Counted from the first letter of the stretch, positions 28,889 through 38,226 are shown. The stretch is DNA of 64,000 nt from QVMM01 sp047030855 (GCA_047030855.1 JBKYIJ010000008.1:62001-126000), one strand, 5' to 3'. Numbers and translations: made by a program. Notes: generated from the letters alone by a model not told the origin.

Positions 28889-30445
28889 TCAATAAGTTCT
28901 TGCCAAAGCTTCGGCACACCTTTCTCCGTCCATTGCGGCTGAAACTATTCCTCCCGCATATCCTGCACCTTCTCCGCAAGGATACAAACCCGAAATTTCT
29001 ATATGCTGTAAAGTATCCCTGTCTCTCGTAATTCTGACAGGGGAAGACGTACGGCTCTCTACGCCAAGCAATACGGCTTCATTTGTCAAAAAACCGTTCA
29101 TTTTTTTCGAAACCATTTTCAATCCTTCCCTTAATCGAGTATTTATAAATGGCGGCAACCAGCTATGTAAAGGAGATGATACTATACCGGGAACATAAGA
29201 CGACACGGGTAAATCTGAACTTAACGTATTATTGACGAAATCCGTCATTCGTTGAGCAGGGGCAATCTGTGTTTTTCCTCCCTGAATCCAAGCTTCTTTT
29301 TCATATTCTTCCTGAAAATGGAGCATCGACAGTTTTCCGTATTTCGCATATTCAGGAAAATCCTCAGGATGAATTTCAACTACAACGCCTGAGTTCGACC
29401 ACTTAGAACCTCGGTTTGATGCGGACATTCCGTTAACAACCAGCTGCTGCCGATCGCTTGCCGAAGGAATAATAATTCCTCCGGGACACATACAAAAAGA
29501 ATATACGCCTCTACCCTCTACTTGCTCGGCAAAACTATATTCGGCGGCAGGCAGATATTCGCCTCGTCCCTCTTCGTTATGATATTGAATCTGATCGATG
29601 AGATGGGCAGGATGCTCAATACGCACACCGACTGCCAAACCTTTTTCTTCAATATAAACACCTTTCTCGTCCAACATTCGGTAAACATCCCTCGCAGAAT
29701 GTCCGGTAGCAAGTATTACTTTCCCGAAAAATTCTTCTCCCGTATTCGTTTCAACGCCTTTCACTCGTTTATCGGATATAATAAGCGAATCTACACGTGT
29801 TTCAAAATAGACTTCCCCACCCGATTGTTTAATCTGCTCACGGATATTTTCTATCACCGACGGAAGTTTATCAGTTCCGATATGCGGATGGGCATCTACA
29901 AGTATATCGGTGTTAGCCCCATGCTGGCAAAACACGTTAAGTATTTTTTCTACATTGCCTCTTTTTTTACTGCGGGTGTAAAGTTTACCGTCGGAATAGG
30001 CTCCTGCCCCACCCTCTCCGAAGCAGTAGTTTGACTCGGGATTGACAACTTGTTCCTTATTTAATAAAGCGGTATCAAACTTTCGTTTATGAACGTCTTT
30101 GCCTCTTTCGAGTACAACAGGCTTTATTCCTAACTCGATCAGGCGCAATGCCGCAAAAAGTCCGGCAGGACCTGCTCCCACAACTATTGCCGTGTTTGCC
30201 GACTTTGAAACGTCGGGATATTCCGTTTTTTGATATTGAATTTCAGGTTTAGGTTCATTTATGTATCCGCGAACACGCAAATTGACAAAAATATTCCTTT
30301 GTCGGGCATCTATGGAACGACGCAGAATCTGTACATCATCAATATCTCTGTACAAAACTCCTGTCTCAGCCGAAAAAAGAGTTTTGACCGTATTTTTATC
30401 GGAAGCCTGTTGGGGCGTAATTCGCAAATCTATATCTTTTTGCAT
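28889..30445 (-). CDS. FAD-dependent dehydrogenase (COG2509-like)
   Basis: 518-aa flavoprotein. Dinucleotide-binding AIVVGAGPAGLFAALRL at residues ~93-109, the second FAD motif VILATGHSARDVYRML, and the family-specific GGAGAYSDGKLYTR, GVRIEHPAHLIDQIQY, VYSFCMCPGG and CGEGAGYAGGIVSAAMDG segments. An N-terminal ~85-residue domain precedes the Rossmann fold, as in this family. No membrane segments. The physiological substrate is unknown. A monocistronic gene. Confidence 0.88.
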   Translation of the reverse strand: MQKDIDLRITPQQASDKNTVKTLFSAETGVLYRDIDDVQILRRSIDARQRNIFVNLRVRGYINEPKPEIQYQKTEYPDVSKSANTAIVVGAGPAGLFAALRLIELGIKPVVLERGKDVHKRKFDTALLNKEQVVNPESNYCFGEGGAGAYSDGKLYTRSKKRGNVEKILNVFCQHGANTDILVDAHPHIGTDKLPSVIENIREQIKQSGGEVYFETRVDSLIISDKRVKGVETNTGEEFFGKVILATGHSARDVYRMLDEKGVYIEEKGLAVGVRIEHPAHLIDQIQYHNEEGRGEYLPAAEYSFAEQVEGRGVYSFCMCPGGIIIPSASDRQQLVVNGMSASNRGSKWSNSGVVVEIHPEDFPEYAKYGKLSMLHFQEEYEKEAWIQGGKTQIAPAQRMTDFVNNTLSSDLPVSSYVPGIVSSPLHSWLPPFINTRLREGLKMVSKKMNGFLTNEAVLLGVESRTSSPVRITRDRDTLQHIEISGLYPCGEGAGYAGGIVSAAMDGERCAEALARTY

Positions 30446-30644
30446 CTTGAATTTATTTACGCGTAAAGATATAGATAATTTCCATTAGTCATATTTAAGA
30501 TTTTTAATGCTTTTCTTTGAATAAAAATCAATTTGAAACGTTTATAAGATAAGAATATCTAATTTTTTTAAATAAAAAATATTCATTGTCATGCAACGAA
30601 TCGAAAATATTTCCGTCTATACTAAAATAAAGAATATCTGTATA

Positions 30645-31478
30645 ATGAATTTTTTGAAAGGCATCACTTGTTTCATACTGCTCTGCATCTTGATTTTATC
30701 AAGTGCCTGCAGCGATGAGGACGATAGTTTTTCAGCAGTTAAATCGAAACATTTACCGATTACGATAGAATCAAACGGAGATATAAGCTCAACAAGCGTT
30801 CATTACACTTATGATACTCAAAACCGCTTAACAAACATTCTGAAAAAAGAATCGTTTTACGATAATTCCATGGATGACTCTGAGATCAGGATAGAAATTA
30901 TTTACGACGAGCAGGGAAAAATATCCCAGATGGTAAGGACTTTGGATACAGGCGATGTTAACGGATTGATTCAAGATACCGTTTCTTACTACTATCACGG
31001 ATTGTCGATTGCGGTAAATCAGCCTTCGGGTGCTACGATGATAGAACAAGATACTAAGGGGAACGTAGTTAGTTACAGATACAACCCCGATACGGAGAAG
31101 AAAAGCCAGAAAGTATATTTCATCTCTGAAAATTATAAATATGACGGATACGGCAATATAATACAATCCCGGATTGTCGATCAGAACGGTAAAATAATTA
31201 ATGATATTGCCTATACCTATGATGCTTACAACGGCATATTCAAAGACGTCAACATACCTCAGTGGTTTTTGACAACGCAGATAAAGGAAGTTTTGAATTA
31301 TGAAAATAATTATAAAGAAAAGAAAGTGATCGGCAATGAAGGCGAGAATCTGATTTCGGTAGCGTCGTATAAATACAATAATGCAGGATATCCGGTAAGT
31401 GAATCTATTTATTTTAAGGGTTATTCATTAGCTATCGACATTTTCCCTACCCATATAAAATATAAAGAAGTTTATTAA
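30645..31478 (+). CDS. lipoprotein with YD-repeat-like strands
   Basis: Start set at MNFLKGITCFILL (ATG 30645), because from there a clean lipoprotein signal (LILSSACSDED) follows. An upstream in-frame ATG at 30591 would add 18 residues ahead of it. The ~277-aa protein holds repeats such as HYTYDTQNRLTNILKK, YDEQGKISQMV, YKYDGYGNIIQSRI and YKYNNAGYPVSESI, typical of Bacteroidetes DUF4595/RHS-like beta-hairpin lipoproteins. Function unknown. Confidence 0.75.
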   Translation: MNFLKGITCFILLCILILSSACSDEDDSFSAVKSKHLPITIESNGDISSTSVHYTYDTQNRLTNILKKESFYDNSMDDSEIRIEIIYDEQGKISQMVRTLDTGDVNGLIQDTVSYYYHGLSIAVNQPSGATMIEQDTKGNVVSYRYNPDTEKKSQKVYFISENYKYDGYGNIIQSRIVDQNGKIINDIAYTYDAYNGIFKDVNIPQWFLTTQIKEVLNYENNYKEKKVIGNEGENLISVASYKYNNAGYPVSESIYFKGYSLAIDIFPTHIKYKEVY

Positions 31479-31510
31479 GAAGCTGTTTTCAAATTGAGAG
31501 TGTGTAGAGT

Positions 31511-31553
31511 AAGCACGGAATCGGAATTCTAAAAAAACAACGATTTCGTGCTT
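31511..31553 (+). terminator. probable terminator of the YD-repeat lipoprotein
   Basis: AGCACGGAATCG pairs with CGATTTCGTGCT (one mismatch) around an A-rich loop. The T tract is weak. The rest of 31554-31721 holds only a near-palindrome around 31639-31662 and no gene. Confidence 0.5.
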
Positions 31554-31721
31554 CTGATTTATTCACAAAAAAAGAAGGAGAGTTTTCAACCTCTCCCCCC
31601 TCAAATTAAAAAATAACCCCTAATAGCAACCTTTCTACCAAGCCAGATACATCCGGCTTGTATAAACTCATTTTTCTATTGTAACAAACAGAGTTGCAAT
31701 TTGTTTATTGACAATAAAAAA

Positions 31722-32252
31722 TTATTGTTTCAAAGTTTTCAGCAAATCGGGGATCAGTTGCCAGATATAGTTTTCACTCTGTGCTGTATAAAGGTTCTTA
31801 TCTACAACGAATTTATCGTCGGTTGCAATGCCTTTTTTCACAGCAGATTTTCCATATGGGTGAACAGCGACTTTCTTCCCTGCGGTTATATCAGCATTAT
31901 CAAACATTATGGCGGCTGCACAATGTCCTGCAATAATTTTGCCTTCTTCGTTAAACTTTCCGATAACGTCAAACATATCCTTATAATACTTTTTATCCGC
32001 ATTTTCTGCGAACGTCAACATTGCGTCTCCACAGGAAAAGACAAGAGCGTCAAAATCCTTTTCATGTCCTTTGAGATTCGCAATAGTGTCATCCAAAACA
32101 ATCTTAACACCTGAATTGGTTTTTATTTCTTTAGAATCCGAGATCGCAAAAGTTTTATACTTAATGCCGTTTTCGAAAAATGTTTCAAGATACTGAAACA
32201 AACCTAACCCATTTACAGGATTAAATGCAATAACTGCTACTTTTTTTGCCAT
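31722..32252 (-). CDS. DJ-1/PfpI family protein (second copy)
   Basis: 176 aa, DJ-1/ThiJ superfamily: KKVAVIAFNPVNG start, DALVFSCGDAM, nucleophile Cys in IAGHCAAAIMF, and a C-terminal IWQLIPDLLKTLK helix. It is divergent in sequence from the protein at 26238-26825 and not a recent duplicate. The activity could be chaperone, deglycase or glyoxalase. It is monocistronic, divergent from the 32385 gene. Confidence 0.82.
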   Translation of the reverse strand: MAKKVAVIAFNPVNGLGLFQYLETFFENGIKYKTFAISDSKEIKTNSGVKIVLDDTIANLKGHEKDFDALVFSCGDAMLTFAENADKKYYKDMFDVIGKFNEEGKIIAGHCAAAIMFDNADITAGKKVAVHPYGKSAVKKGIATDDKFVVDKNLYTAQSENYIWQLIPDLLKTLKQ

Positions 32253-32334
32253 AATATAGAAATTTTATGTATTAAGGTAAATATACGATTATTTTTCGTA
32301 CTTACTGGTTTTCAACAAAAGAGAAATAAAAGTA

Positions 32335-32364
32335 TTGAATGATCTGGCATTTTTTTTACTTTTG
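32335..32364 (+). promoter_or_regulatory. Bacteroidetes-type promoter
   Basis: TTG at 32335-32337, 19-bp spacer, TACTTTTG at 32357-32364 (TAnnTTTG consensus), about 20 bases before the ATG of the 32385 gene. Confidence 0.7.
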
Positions 32365-32384
32365 GATTATAAAAATCCTAAGCT

Positions 32385-33215
32385 ATGACTCCAAGAAAAA
32401 AACTGATATATTCGATTACATTCATCATTATAATTTTAGCTGCCTGCTTTTTAATAAACAAATACGTATTAGGCAGACAGGAAGCATCATTAAAAATAAA
32501 AGACTACGAAGAGATAAAACATGAGGGCACACTGCATATCGTTACGGACTATAACAGTCTCGGATATTTCGTATCGGGCGATACTATCGCGGGATTCAAC
32601 CACGACATGCTTCAGGCAACACAGGAATATACGGATATAAAATTTAAAATAGACGTAGAAAACGATCTTTCGACTTGTATAGAGAAACTCGAGAACGGAA
32701 CGTACGACCTCATTGCACGTAACATCCCGATCAATCTTTCATTGAACGACAAGATAGCGTTTACTCAGTCTATCGTAAAAAACAAACTTGTATTGGTGCA
32801 AAAAAAACCTTCCAAAGAGAATAAACACGAAATTATCCGCAATCATTTAAAACTGGCAAAACAAACGATATACGTCCCGAAATCATCCCCCGCAATACTC
32901 AGGCTTCAGAATCTTTCCCACGAAATCGGGGATACCATATTTATCAGGGAAGACAGCCTGTATGAGTCTTCACAACTTATAATGAAGGTTGCCACAGGTG
33001 AAATCCAATATACCGTGAGTGACGCTTACATTGCCTCAAAACTGGCTAAAGTAATGCCCGAAATAGACATAAATACAGATATCGGATTTACGCATCTGGA
33101 AGCATGGGCTGTCAGGAAAAGTTCTCCGATACTTCTCGATTCTCTGAACGCATGGATTGAACGTTTTCAGAGCACAAAACGTTATCAAGTAATGTATAAT
33201 AAATACTACAAATAG
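32385..33215 (+). CDS. membrane-anchored solute-binding protein 3-like protein
   Basis: 276 aa. An N-terminal helix (YSITFIIIILAACFLINKYV) anchors a periplasmic binding-protein type 3 fold: GTLHIVTDYNSLGYFVSGDTI at the start, LSTCIEKLENGTYDLIARNI as the typical quantity/domain-swap region, and SDAYIASKL. It resembles the N-terminal half of MltF-type proteins but lacks a lytic transglycosylase domain. The gene following 1 base later encodes a DUF4230 protein, so they likely share a transcript. The ligand is unknown. Confidence 0.78.
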   Translation: MTPRKKLIYSITFIIIILAACFLINKYVLGRQEASLKIKDYEEIKHEGTLHIVTDYNSLGYFVSGDTIAGFNHDMLQATQEYTDIKFKIDVENDLSTCIEKLENGTYDLIARNIPINLSLNDKIAFTQSIVKNKLVLVQKKPSKENKHEIIRNHLKLAKQTIYVPKSSPAILRLQNLSHEIGDTIFIREDSLYESSQLIMKVATGEIQYTVSDAYIASKLAKVMPEIDINTDIGFTHLEAWAVRKSSPILLDSLNAWIERFQSTKRYQVMYNKYYK

Positions 33216-33216
33216 A

Positions 33217-33825
33217 ATGACAAAAAAAATAGTTTACACAATCATAATACTCATTCTGGCAGTTGTCCTTTATTTCGTTCTCAGACCTAAGAAAAGCGAT
33301 AGGATCGAAATAACGCACGATATGATCGTTCAGCAAGTCGAAGAATTAGGAAAGCTGGAATTAATAAGATACAATATCAAAGACATTGTCGAATACAAGA
33401 AAATAAGAGATTGGCTCCCGAATTCTAAAACTGCACTTATCGTAGTCGGCGATGTCACTTCTTGCGTCGATCTTACAAAACTAACGAAAGAAGACGTCAA
33501 AGTATATGGCGATTCCGTAAGCTTGCTTTTGCCGATGCCTGAAATATGCCATTTCAAAATAGATCATACAAGATCGAAAGTCTACGATGTACAGTACGGA
33601 CTTTGGGAAACCCCCAAACTTGTAGATGAAGCGTATCGAGAAGCGGAACAACAACTGTACAGGCAGGCTCTGGAGATGGGAATTGCCCAAGAAAGCCGTC
33701 AAAGTGCAGTAAAAACGCTCACTCAATTCCTCAATCTGTTAGGATTCAAAAAAGTAACCATAAACTTTAAAGAAAACGAATCGCAAAATTCCGAAAACAG
33801 GAAAATAAACGTCATCCCCAATTAA
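33217..33825 (+). CDS. DUF4230-domain membrane-anchored protein
   Basis: 202 aa with an N-terminal helix (IVYTIIILILAVVLYFVL). The DUF4230 region follows: VQQVEELGKLELIRYNIKDI, ALIVVGDVTSCVDLTKL and VSLLLPMPEICHFKIDHTRSKVYD. A C-terminal helix AEQQLYRQALEMGIAQESRQS precedes a VTINFKE strand. Family function is unknown. Its stop overlaps the GNAT start by one base. Confidence 0.82.
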   Translation: MTKKIVYTIIILILAVVLYFVLRPKKSDRIEITHDMIVQQVEELGKLELIRYNIKDIVEYKKIRDWLPNSKTALIVVGDVTSCVDLTKLTKEDVKVYGDSVSLLLPMPEICHFKIDHTRSKVYDVQYGLWETPKLVDEAYREAEQQLYRQALEMGIAQESRQSAVKTLTQFLNLLGFKKVTINFKENESQNSENRKINVIPN

Positions 33826-34271
33826 TGATACGAAAGATCAAGCCTGAAGATATCGAAACCGTAATGGATATATGGTTAAAAACCAGCACCTCAGCCCACA
33901 ACTTTATTTCTGAAAACTATTGGGCAGAAAACTATGATATTGTTAAAAAAAAATATTTACCTAACTCTGAGAATTACGTCTATGATGAGAATGATGAAAT
34001 AAAAGCATTTATCAGCATCATGGACAGCCATTGGATCGGGGCTCTTTTCGTTGATCAGAAATATCAGAATCAACAGATCGGCAGAAAACTGATCGAATAT
34101 TGTAAAAAACTATACAACCACCTTAACCTTGCAGCTTATGCAGACAATGAAAAAGCCGTAAGATTCTACCAAAAGAACGGGTTCAAAATCATACAAAAAC
34201 AACTTAACGAAGATTCTCAATTCCCCGAATACATTATGGAATGGGACGAAAAAGACGAATCAGCATCTTAA
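33825..34271 (+). CDS. GNAT-family N-acetyltransferase
   Basis: 148-aa cytosolic acetyl-CoA-dependent acetyltransferase. MIRKIKPEDIETVMDIWL start, ALFVDQKYQNQQIGRKLI carrying the acetyl-CoA loop (Q-x-x-G-x-G/K), and LAAYADNEKAVRFYQKNGF as motif B. Similar to YjaB/YiaC-type enzymes. The substrate could be a small amine or protein N-terminus. It is translationally coupled to DUF4230. Confidence 0.88.
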   Translation: MIRKIKPEDIETVMDIWLKTSTSAHNFISENYWAENYDIVKKKYLPNSENYVYDENDEIKAFISIMDSHWIGALFVDQKYQNQQIGRKLIEYCKKLYNHLNLAAYADNEKAVRFYQKNGFKIIQKQLNEDSQFPEYIMEWDEKDESAS

Positions 34272-34281
34272 AACAGTTTGC

Positions 34282-34313
34282 TTGCCCCGGAAAAGAATAT
34301 TTACTTATCTTTG
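34282..34313 (+). promoter_or_regulatory. Bacteroidetes-type promoter of the lipid kinase gene
   Basis: TTG 34282-34284, 21-bp spacer, TATCTTTG 34306-34313, directly before the start at 34324. This promoter overlaps a longer TTG-started reading frame, which argues that the shorter ATG start is correct. Confidence 0.72.
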
Positions 34314-34323
34314 CAATGCAATT

Positions 34324-35271
34324 ATGGCTGAAATAAGAAAAAAAATACACGTCATAATAAACCCGAAGTCAGGAGTCTCTTCCAAGCAGGATCTGCCTGA
34401 CAAGATTGTATCAATACTACCCTTCGAAGAGTTTGATATACACGCTTTTTTTACCGAATATGCAGGGCATGGATATGAAATCGCCAAAGCTGCCATACAA
34501 GACAAAATAGACTATGTAATAGCTGTGGGCGGAGACGGAACAGTGAACGAGGTAGCCAGAGCATTAGTAAATTCGGAAGTTGCGTTGGGAATCATTCCGT
34601 TGGGTTCAGGAAACGGGCTCGCCCGTGATTTGCATATTCCGTTAAACGTAAAAAAGGCATTGGAAATAATAAGAGAAGAAAACATTATAGAAATCGACTA
34701 CGGAGTTGCGAACGATATGATTTTTTTCTGTACCTGCGGAATGGGATTTGATGCCTTGGTAAGCGAACAGGCGGCAAAAGCGAAAAAAAGAGGTTCTCTG
34801 ATGTATTTAAAAACAATGCTGGAGATTTTTTTTGAACAGAAACCTCAGAAATACGAAATCAAATGCCCCGAAGGAATTATCAGGGACGAGGCTTTTGTCG
34901 TAACATGCGCAAACGCAGGTCAATACGGATATAATGCTTTTATCGCCCCGAATGCCGATATACAAGACGGGTTGATGAACATTGCCATATTGAAACCTTT
35001 GACGGTATTGGACGTTCCGCAAGCCAGCATTCAATTGTTTACAAAGAACATCGACAAGAACAAAAAAATGGATCAGATCACCACCTCTGAGGCGATAATA
35101 AAGCGGGAACATGAAGGTCCTATGCACTTAGACGGGGATTATATTGAAGCAGGAAAAGAGATACGCGTCAAAATAATGCCTAAGGGATTGAAAGTTCTTG
35201 TCCCGACTGAAAAACCTTCTTTCAAAACCGATCCTTTAGATTTCTTGTCGAGTATTACCCGTTGGATTTAA
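34324..35271 (+). CDS. diacylglycerol kinase-type lipid kinase (YegS/BmrU family)
   Basis: ~315 aa. ATP-dependent lipid kinase acting at the cytoplasmic membrane face, probably on diacylglycerol or a related lipid. HVIINPKSG, the ATP-binding VGGDGTVNEVA and LGSGNGLARDLHI motifs (~55-105), and LHLDGDY-like HLDGDYIEAG near the end are diagnostic. Start at ATG 34324 (MAEIRKKIHV) is chosen because a promoter lies immediately upstream. Convergent with cdd. Confidence 0.9.
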   Translation: MAEIRKKIHVIINPKSGVSSKQDLPDKIVSILPFEEFDIHAFFTEYAGHGYEIAKAAIQDKIDYVIAVGGDGTVNEVARALVNSEVALGIIPLGSGNGLARDLHIPLNVKKALEIIREENIIEIDYGVANDMIFFCTCGMGFDALVSEQAAKAKKRGSLMYLKTMLEIFFEQKPQKYEIKCPEGIIRDEAFVVTCANAGQYGYNAFIAPNADIQDGLMNIAILKPLTVLDVPQASIQLFTKNIDKNKKMDQITTSEAIIKREHEGPMHLDGDYIEAGKEIRVKIMPKGLKVLVPTEKPSFKTDPLDFLSSITRWI

Positions 35272-35747
35272 TCCATTGATTCTTTTTCAAAACAAAGAGG
35301 CAGAAGAGCCTTTATCGAATCGACCTCGTATATTTTATTTTTTCCGCACATCAGGATACGAACCTTCCTCTTAAATCGGGTTTCTACCTCAACCAAAACC
35401 TGACGGCATGATCCGCAAGGCGTACAAACGTCCTCAGTAAAATCTCCCTTATTGTATGCGGCAATTGCTATTGTGGTTACCGCCTGATCGGGAAAATTGG
35501 CATTCGCATAAAACAAAGCCGTACGTTCGGCACACAAACCCGAAGGATAAGCCGCGTTTTCCTGATTACTCCCGTTTACGATATTGCCGTTTTCGAGCAA
35601 AACAGCCGCTCCCACGCTATATTCCGAATAAGGAGAATAAGAGGTTTTGGTAGCCTGCTGCGCCGATTTTATCAATTCTTTGTCCTTTGGGTTACATTCT
35701 TCTATGGTATATACTTTTACTTTTGATATCAGATCGAAACTTTCCAT
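35268..35747 (-). CDS. cdd: cytidine deaminase
   Basis: 159-aa homotetrameric-type enzyme converting cytidine and deoxycytidine to uridine forms in pyrimidine salvage. YSPYSEYSVGAAVLLENG start of the fold, zinc/catalytic CAERTALF (Cys and proton-shuttling Glu) and PCGSCRQVL (two zinc Cys). Its 3' end overlaps the lipid kinase gene by 4 bases on the opposite strand. Confidence 0.95.
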   Translation of the reverse strand: MESFDLISKVKVYTIEECNPKDKELIKSAQQATKTSYSPYSEYSVGAAVLLENGNIVNGSNQENAAYPSGLCAERTALFYANANFPDQAVTTIAIAAYNKGDFTEDVCTPCGSCRQVLVEVETRFKRKVRILMCGKNKIYEVDSIKALLPLCFEKESMD

Positions 35748-35774
35748 ATATTAAATATGTTTATATTTGTAGTT

Positions 35775-35804
35775 CAAAGATAGAAAAATAGAGTATGAAA
35801 CAAA
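35775..35804 (-). promoter_or_regulatory. cdd promoter, overlapping a divergent promoter
   Basis: Minus-strand TTTG (35804-35801), 18-bp spacer, TATCTTTG (35782-35775). On the plus strand TATATTTG at 35762-35769 may be the -7 box for the glucosaminidase gene, so the two promoters face each other within about 45 bases. Confidence 0.62.
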
Positions 35805-36724
35805 ATAACTCTGTATTTATATACATTTTTTTAACGGTTATAGTGGTAACGGCAACAAGCTTAAGTCCTCTTAATGCCCAGATAAAAAAGAATAAACTCT
35901 ACGAAGAATATGTAAAAACATACAGCCCTCTTGCCATCGAGCATATGAAAAAATATAAGATACCTGCCAGCATTACTTTAGGGCAAGGTATTTTGGAATC
36001 GGGCGCGGGGAACAGCGAACTTACGAAAAAATCAAATAACCATTTCGGAATAAAGTGTCACAGCGATTGGAAAGGCCCTACCGTTACGGCACGTGATGAC
36101 AGACCGAACGATTGCTTCCGTAAATATAAAAAGGCGGAAGAATCATTTGAGGACCATTCCAGATTTCTTGCGGAAAAATCGCGTTACAGTTTCTTATTCT
36201 CATTGGATATTACCGACTATAAAGGCTGGGCAAAAGGTTTACAAAAGGCAGGATACGCCACCGACAAAGCCTATGCCAACAAACTGATAAAAATCATAGA
36301 AGATTACGAATTATTCCTGTTCGATAAAAAGAGTAAAAATCAGAAAGAAGAGAAAGGAAAGGAATCAGTCCCTATAGCCGCCTTCAAGCACACTCCGTAT
36401 AAAACACACGGACTTATCTACGTAATTGCACAAGAGGGCGACAGTTATGAATCAATCGCACAGGAATTTAACTTTAAAGCAAAAGATTTGTATAAGCATA
36501 ACGAGGTTCCGGAAGGATTTCCGCTACAACCCGGAGATTTAGTTTATTTTGAAAAGAAAAAGAAAAAAGCAGACAAACCATATTACGAACATCTGGTAAA
36601 AATAGGAGAATCAATGCACAGTATTTCCCAGCTATATGGCATCAGGGTTAAGAACTTATATAAAATGAACAAGAAAGATTATGAGTATGTACCCACCGAA
36701 GGCGATATACTCAAGCTCAGATAA
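35795..36724 (+). CDS. glucosaminidase (GH73-like) with two LysM domains
   Basis: 309-aa secreted peptidoglycan hydrolase. Signal peptide to LNAQ, then the FlgJ/endo-beta-N-acetylglucosaminidase domain: TLGQGILESGAGNSELTKKSNNHFGIKCH (read in two parts, with catalytic Glu in ILESGAG), FEDHSRFLAEKSRY and GYATDKAYANKLIKIIE. A charged linker leads to two LysM modules (~205-255 and ~262-309). Likely role in cell-wall turnover or separation. Transcribed toward the tRNA-Asn. Confidence 0.92.
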   Translation: MKQNNSVFIYIFLTVIVVTATSLSPLNAQIKKNKLYEEYVKTYSPLAIEHMKKYKIPASITLGQGILESGAGNSELTKKSNNHFGIKCHSDWKGPTVTARDDRPNDCFRKYKKAEESFEDHSRFLAEKSRYSFLFSLDITDYKGWAKGLQKAGYATDKAYANKLIKIIEDYELFLFDKKSKNQKEEKGKESVPIAAFKHTPYKTHGLIYVIAQEGDSYESIAQEFNFKAKDLYKHNEVPEGFPLQPGDLVYFEKKKKKADKPYYEHLVKIGESMHSISQLYGIRVKNLYKMNKKDYEYVPTEGDILKLR

Positions 36725-36741
36725 GTTTTTCTATTCCATTT

Positions 36742-36773
36742 GTTGCTTTGTATTGAAATATACTTTATTTTTG
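36742..36773 (+). promoter_or_regulatory. tRNA-Asn promoter
   Basis: GTTG 36742-36745, 20-bp spacer, TATTTTTG 36766-36773, 23 bases before the tRNA. Confidence 0.65.
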
Positions 36774-36796
36774 CCCGACAAAACTGTAAAAAACAC

Positions 36797-36870
36797 TCTT
36801 CAGTAGCTCAGTTGGTTAGAGCACCTGACTGTTAATCAGGGGGTCGTTGGTTCAAACCCAACCTGAAGAG
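36797..36870 (+). tRNA. tRNA-Asn (GTT), intact copy
   Basis: 74-nt cloverleaf: acceptor TCTTCAG pairs perfectly with CTGAAGA, D-stem GCTC/GAGC, anticodon arm CCTGA-CTGTTAA-TCAGG with anticodon GTT, T-arm GTTGG-TTCAAAC-CCAAC, discriminator G. CCA is not encoded. It marks the left edge of the island. Confidence 0.96.
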
Positions 36871-36871
36871 C
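36804..36871 (+). repeat. left copy of the tRNA-Asn direct repeat (attL/attR candidate)
   Basis: 68 bases, 67 identical to 47427-47494; lies within the intact tRNA-Asn. Confidence 0.85.
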
Positions 36872-38226
36872 TTTAAAGATCAGAGACTTACAATAAAGAT
36901 GTAGTTTTTTTATTTATCTACACATGCAATTTGCATGCAACTCTCTCTTCTTCCTTTTATATAACCTCTCTTTTGTTTACTTTTTGATATAAGAGTCGTA
37001 TTTATTCCATTAACCTTGCCATAATAAAAACCTCAAAGATCAACTATCCTTTGGGATAATAATCAGACTATAAGAACATCAAAAATCTTTATTACATTTT
37101 TACATTTTCTTTATTATTGATCTCGGAGATGAAGTTTTAATATCACTTTCTTTTTAAGCATACCCAACCTTATTTACAGCAATAGCTGTACTTCAATCAG
37201 AATATTCAGATATTTTTGTAGTATTTTAGATATCCCACCAATCTATGTTGCAATATTAACGATTTCTTTCTTGTTCATCTAGTATAAGATAATGTGTTAT
37301 AATAAGATAGAACATTACAATTATGCTCCGTGAACAAAGATAAAAAAATGAAGAATGTATTATATAACCTGTGTGTGAAAAATGCCCTTTCGGTCTTCTC
37401 AGATGTAGGGGCTATTGTCTCTTATTTCAAAAATCCACAATTATTTCTCCCCATTGCTGTTTATTCCAGTGGTGGATTTCTATCTTGTCTATTTCTTCTG
37501 CATAGGCTTTCAGGAATATCTCAGCTTTGAACAACTCTGCGTTTGTTTTTCTGGATACTGTCTTTTAGCTTTTTTCCATGTCACAGCCGTAATACTTAGC
37601 CCGTTTCGATAAAATACTCTACCACAGTGGCATCGGCAGCTATCCATGTTTGCGGATACTCCATACTATTTGCTTCAGTCAGTATAGAGTAGCCTTTGAG
37701 TTGAAAAAACAATTATCCTTGTTTTGAACAAGGTATGTGCAAAAAGACCTATATAATCCAATCAATCGGTTATCTTTCATTCAGACAGAGGCATACAATA
37801 TACAATACATATGACCAATTTAAAGATATATTGAAAAAGTGTTATGATAATACAGTAGCTGAATCTTTCTTTAGAATGTTCTCATATATCATAATTCTCA
37901 CAAATCAAATAAATATAGTGTCCATATCTGAACACATAGAAGGTTTTCATAATACAAATAGAAGTCTTCTACATTAGAATATTTAACCATTAAAGAGTTT
38001 GATGACAAAATCCAAATATAAAAAGTAGCATAGGAGCTATTATTTTAAAAATTATCCAAATAAAAGTTAAACGTTTATATGCTATAATCTATATTTTTGC
38101 ACATAAATTGTATTCTTCTTCTTTGGTGAATTATGAAATATAAATTCCAGCAAATGTGTATTTTTTTTATTTTTTATATATTTGCAACTTATTTAAATAA
38201 AATTTCAATTTCTTAAATCTACAATA
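36872..38226. other. 1.35-kb AT-rich decayed region
   Basis: No intact gene. A TGCATG-rich near-palindrome sits at ~36924-36942, next to the tRNA. On the minus strand ~37412-37712 a broken reading frame can be traced (TWIAADATVVEYFIETG, then after a stop/shift ITAVTWKKAKRQYPEK and AEIFLKAYAEEIDKIEIHHW), which I do not recognise. An IS3-type remnant follows at ~37735-37977. A TATATTTG box at 38177-38184 may serve the next gene. Confidence 0.6.
37735..37977 (+). pseudogene. IS3-family transposase (orfB integrase core) remnant
   Basis: The last ~50 residues, KCYDNTVAESFFRMFS then ISEHIEGFHNTNRSLLH, match the IS3-type pattern CYDNA-x-ESFF ... IFEYIE-x-FYN-x-RR-H, including the catalytic-Glu helix region. 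The upstream catalytic domain is missing and the conserved SALGY end is lost. No clean terminal inverted repeats were seen. Too short to be active. Confidence 0.65.

Noticed and set aside
30645..31478. YD-repeat lipoprotein as an RHS toxin fragment
   Set aside because: It has its own lipoprotein signal and complete end, no RHS core motif, and is far from the island.
31639..31662. Near-palindrome AAGCCAGATACATCCGGCTT as an operator or attachment site
   Set aside because: It has central mismatches, no second copy was noticed, and it lies between two convergent gene ends, so a weak terminator is the simpler reading.
26238..32252. The two DJ-1/PfpI genes as a recent duplication
   Set aside because: They differ in length, N-terminus and nucleophile context (ICHG versus GHCAAA), so they are separate subfamilies.
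34282..34323. Longer TTG-started form of the lipid kinase
   Set aside because: The extension overlaps a good promoter and adds no conserved sequence; MAEIRKKIHVI is the usual start.
37330..37612. Plus-strand frames of ~65 codons in the decayed region
   Set aside because: Hydrophobic, Cys/Phe-rich translations typical of the wrong strand; the minus strand gives a more protein-like reading.
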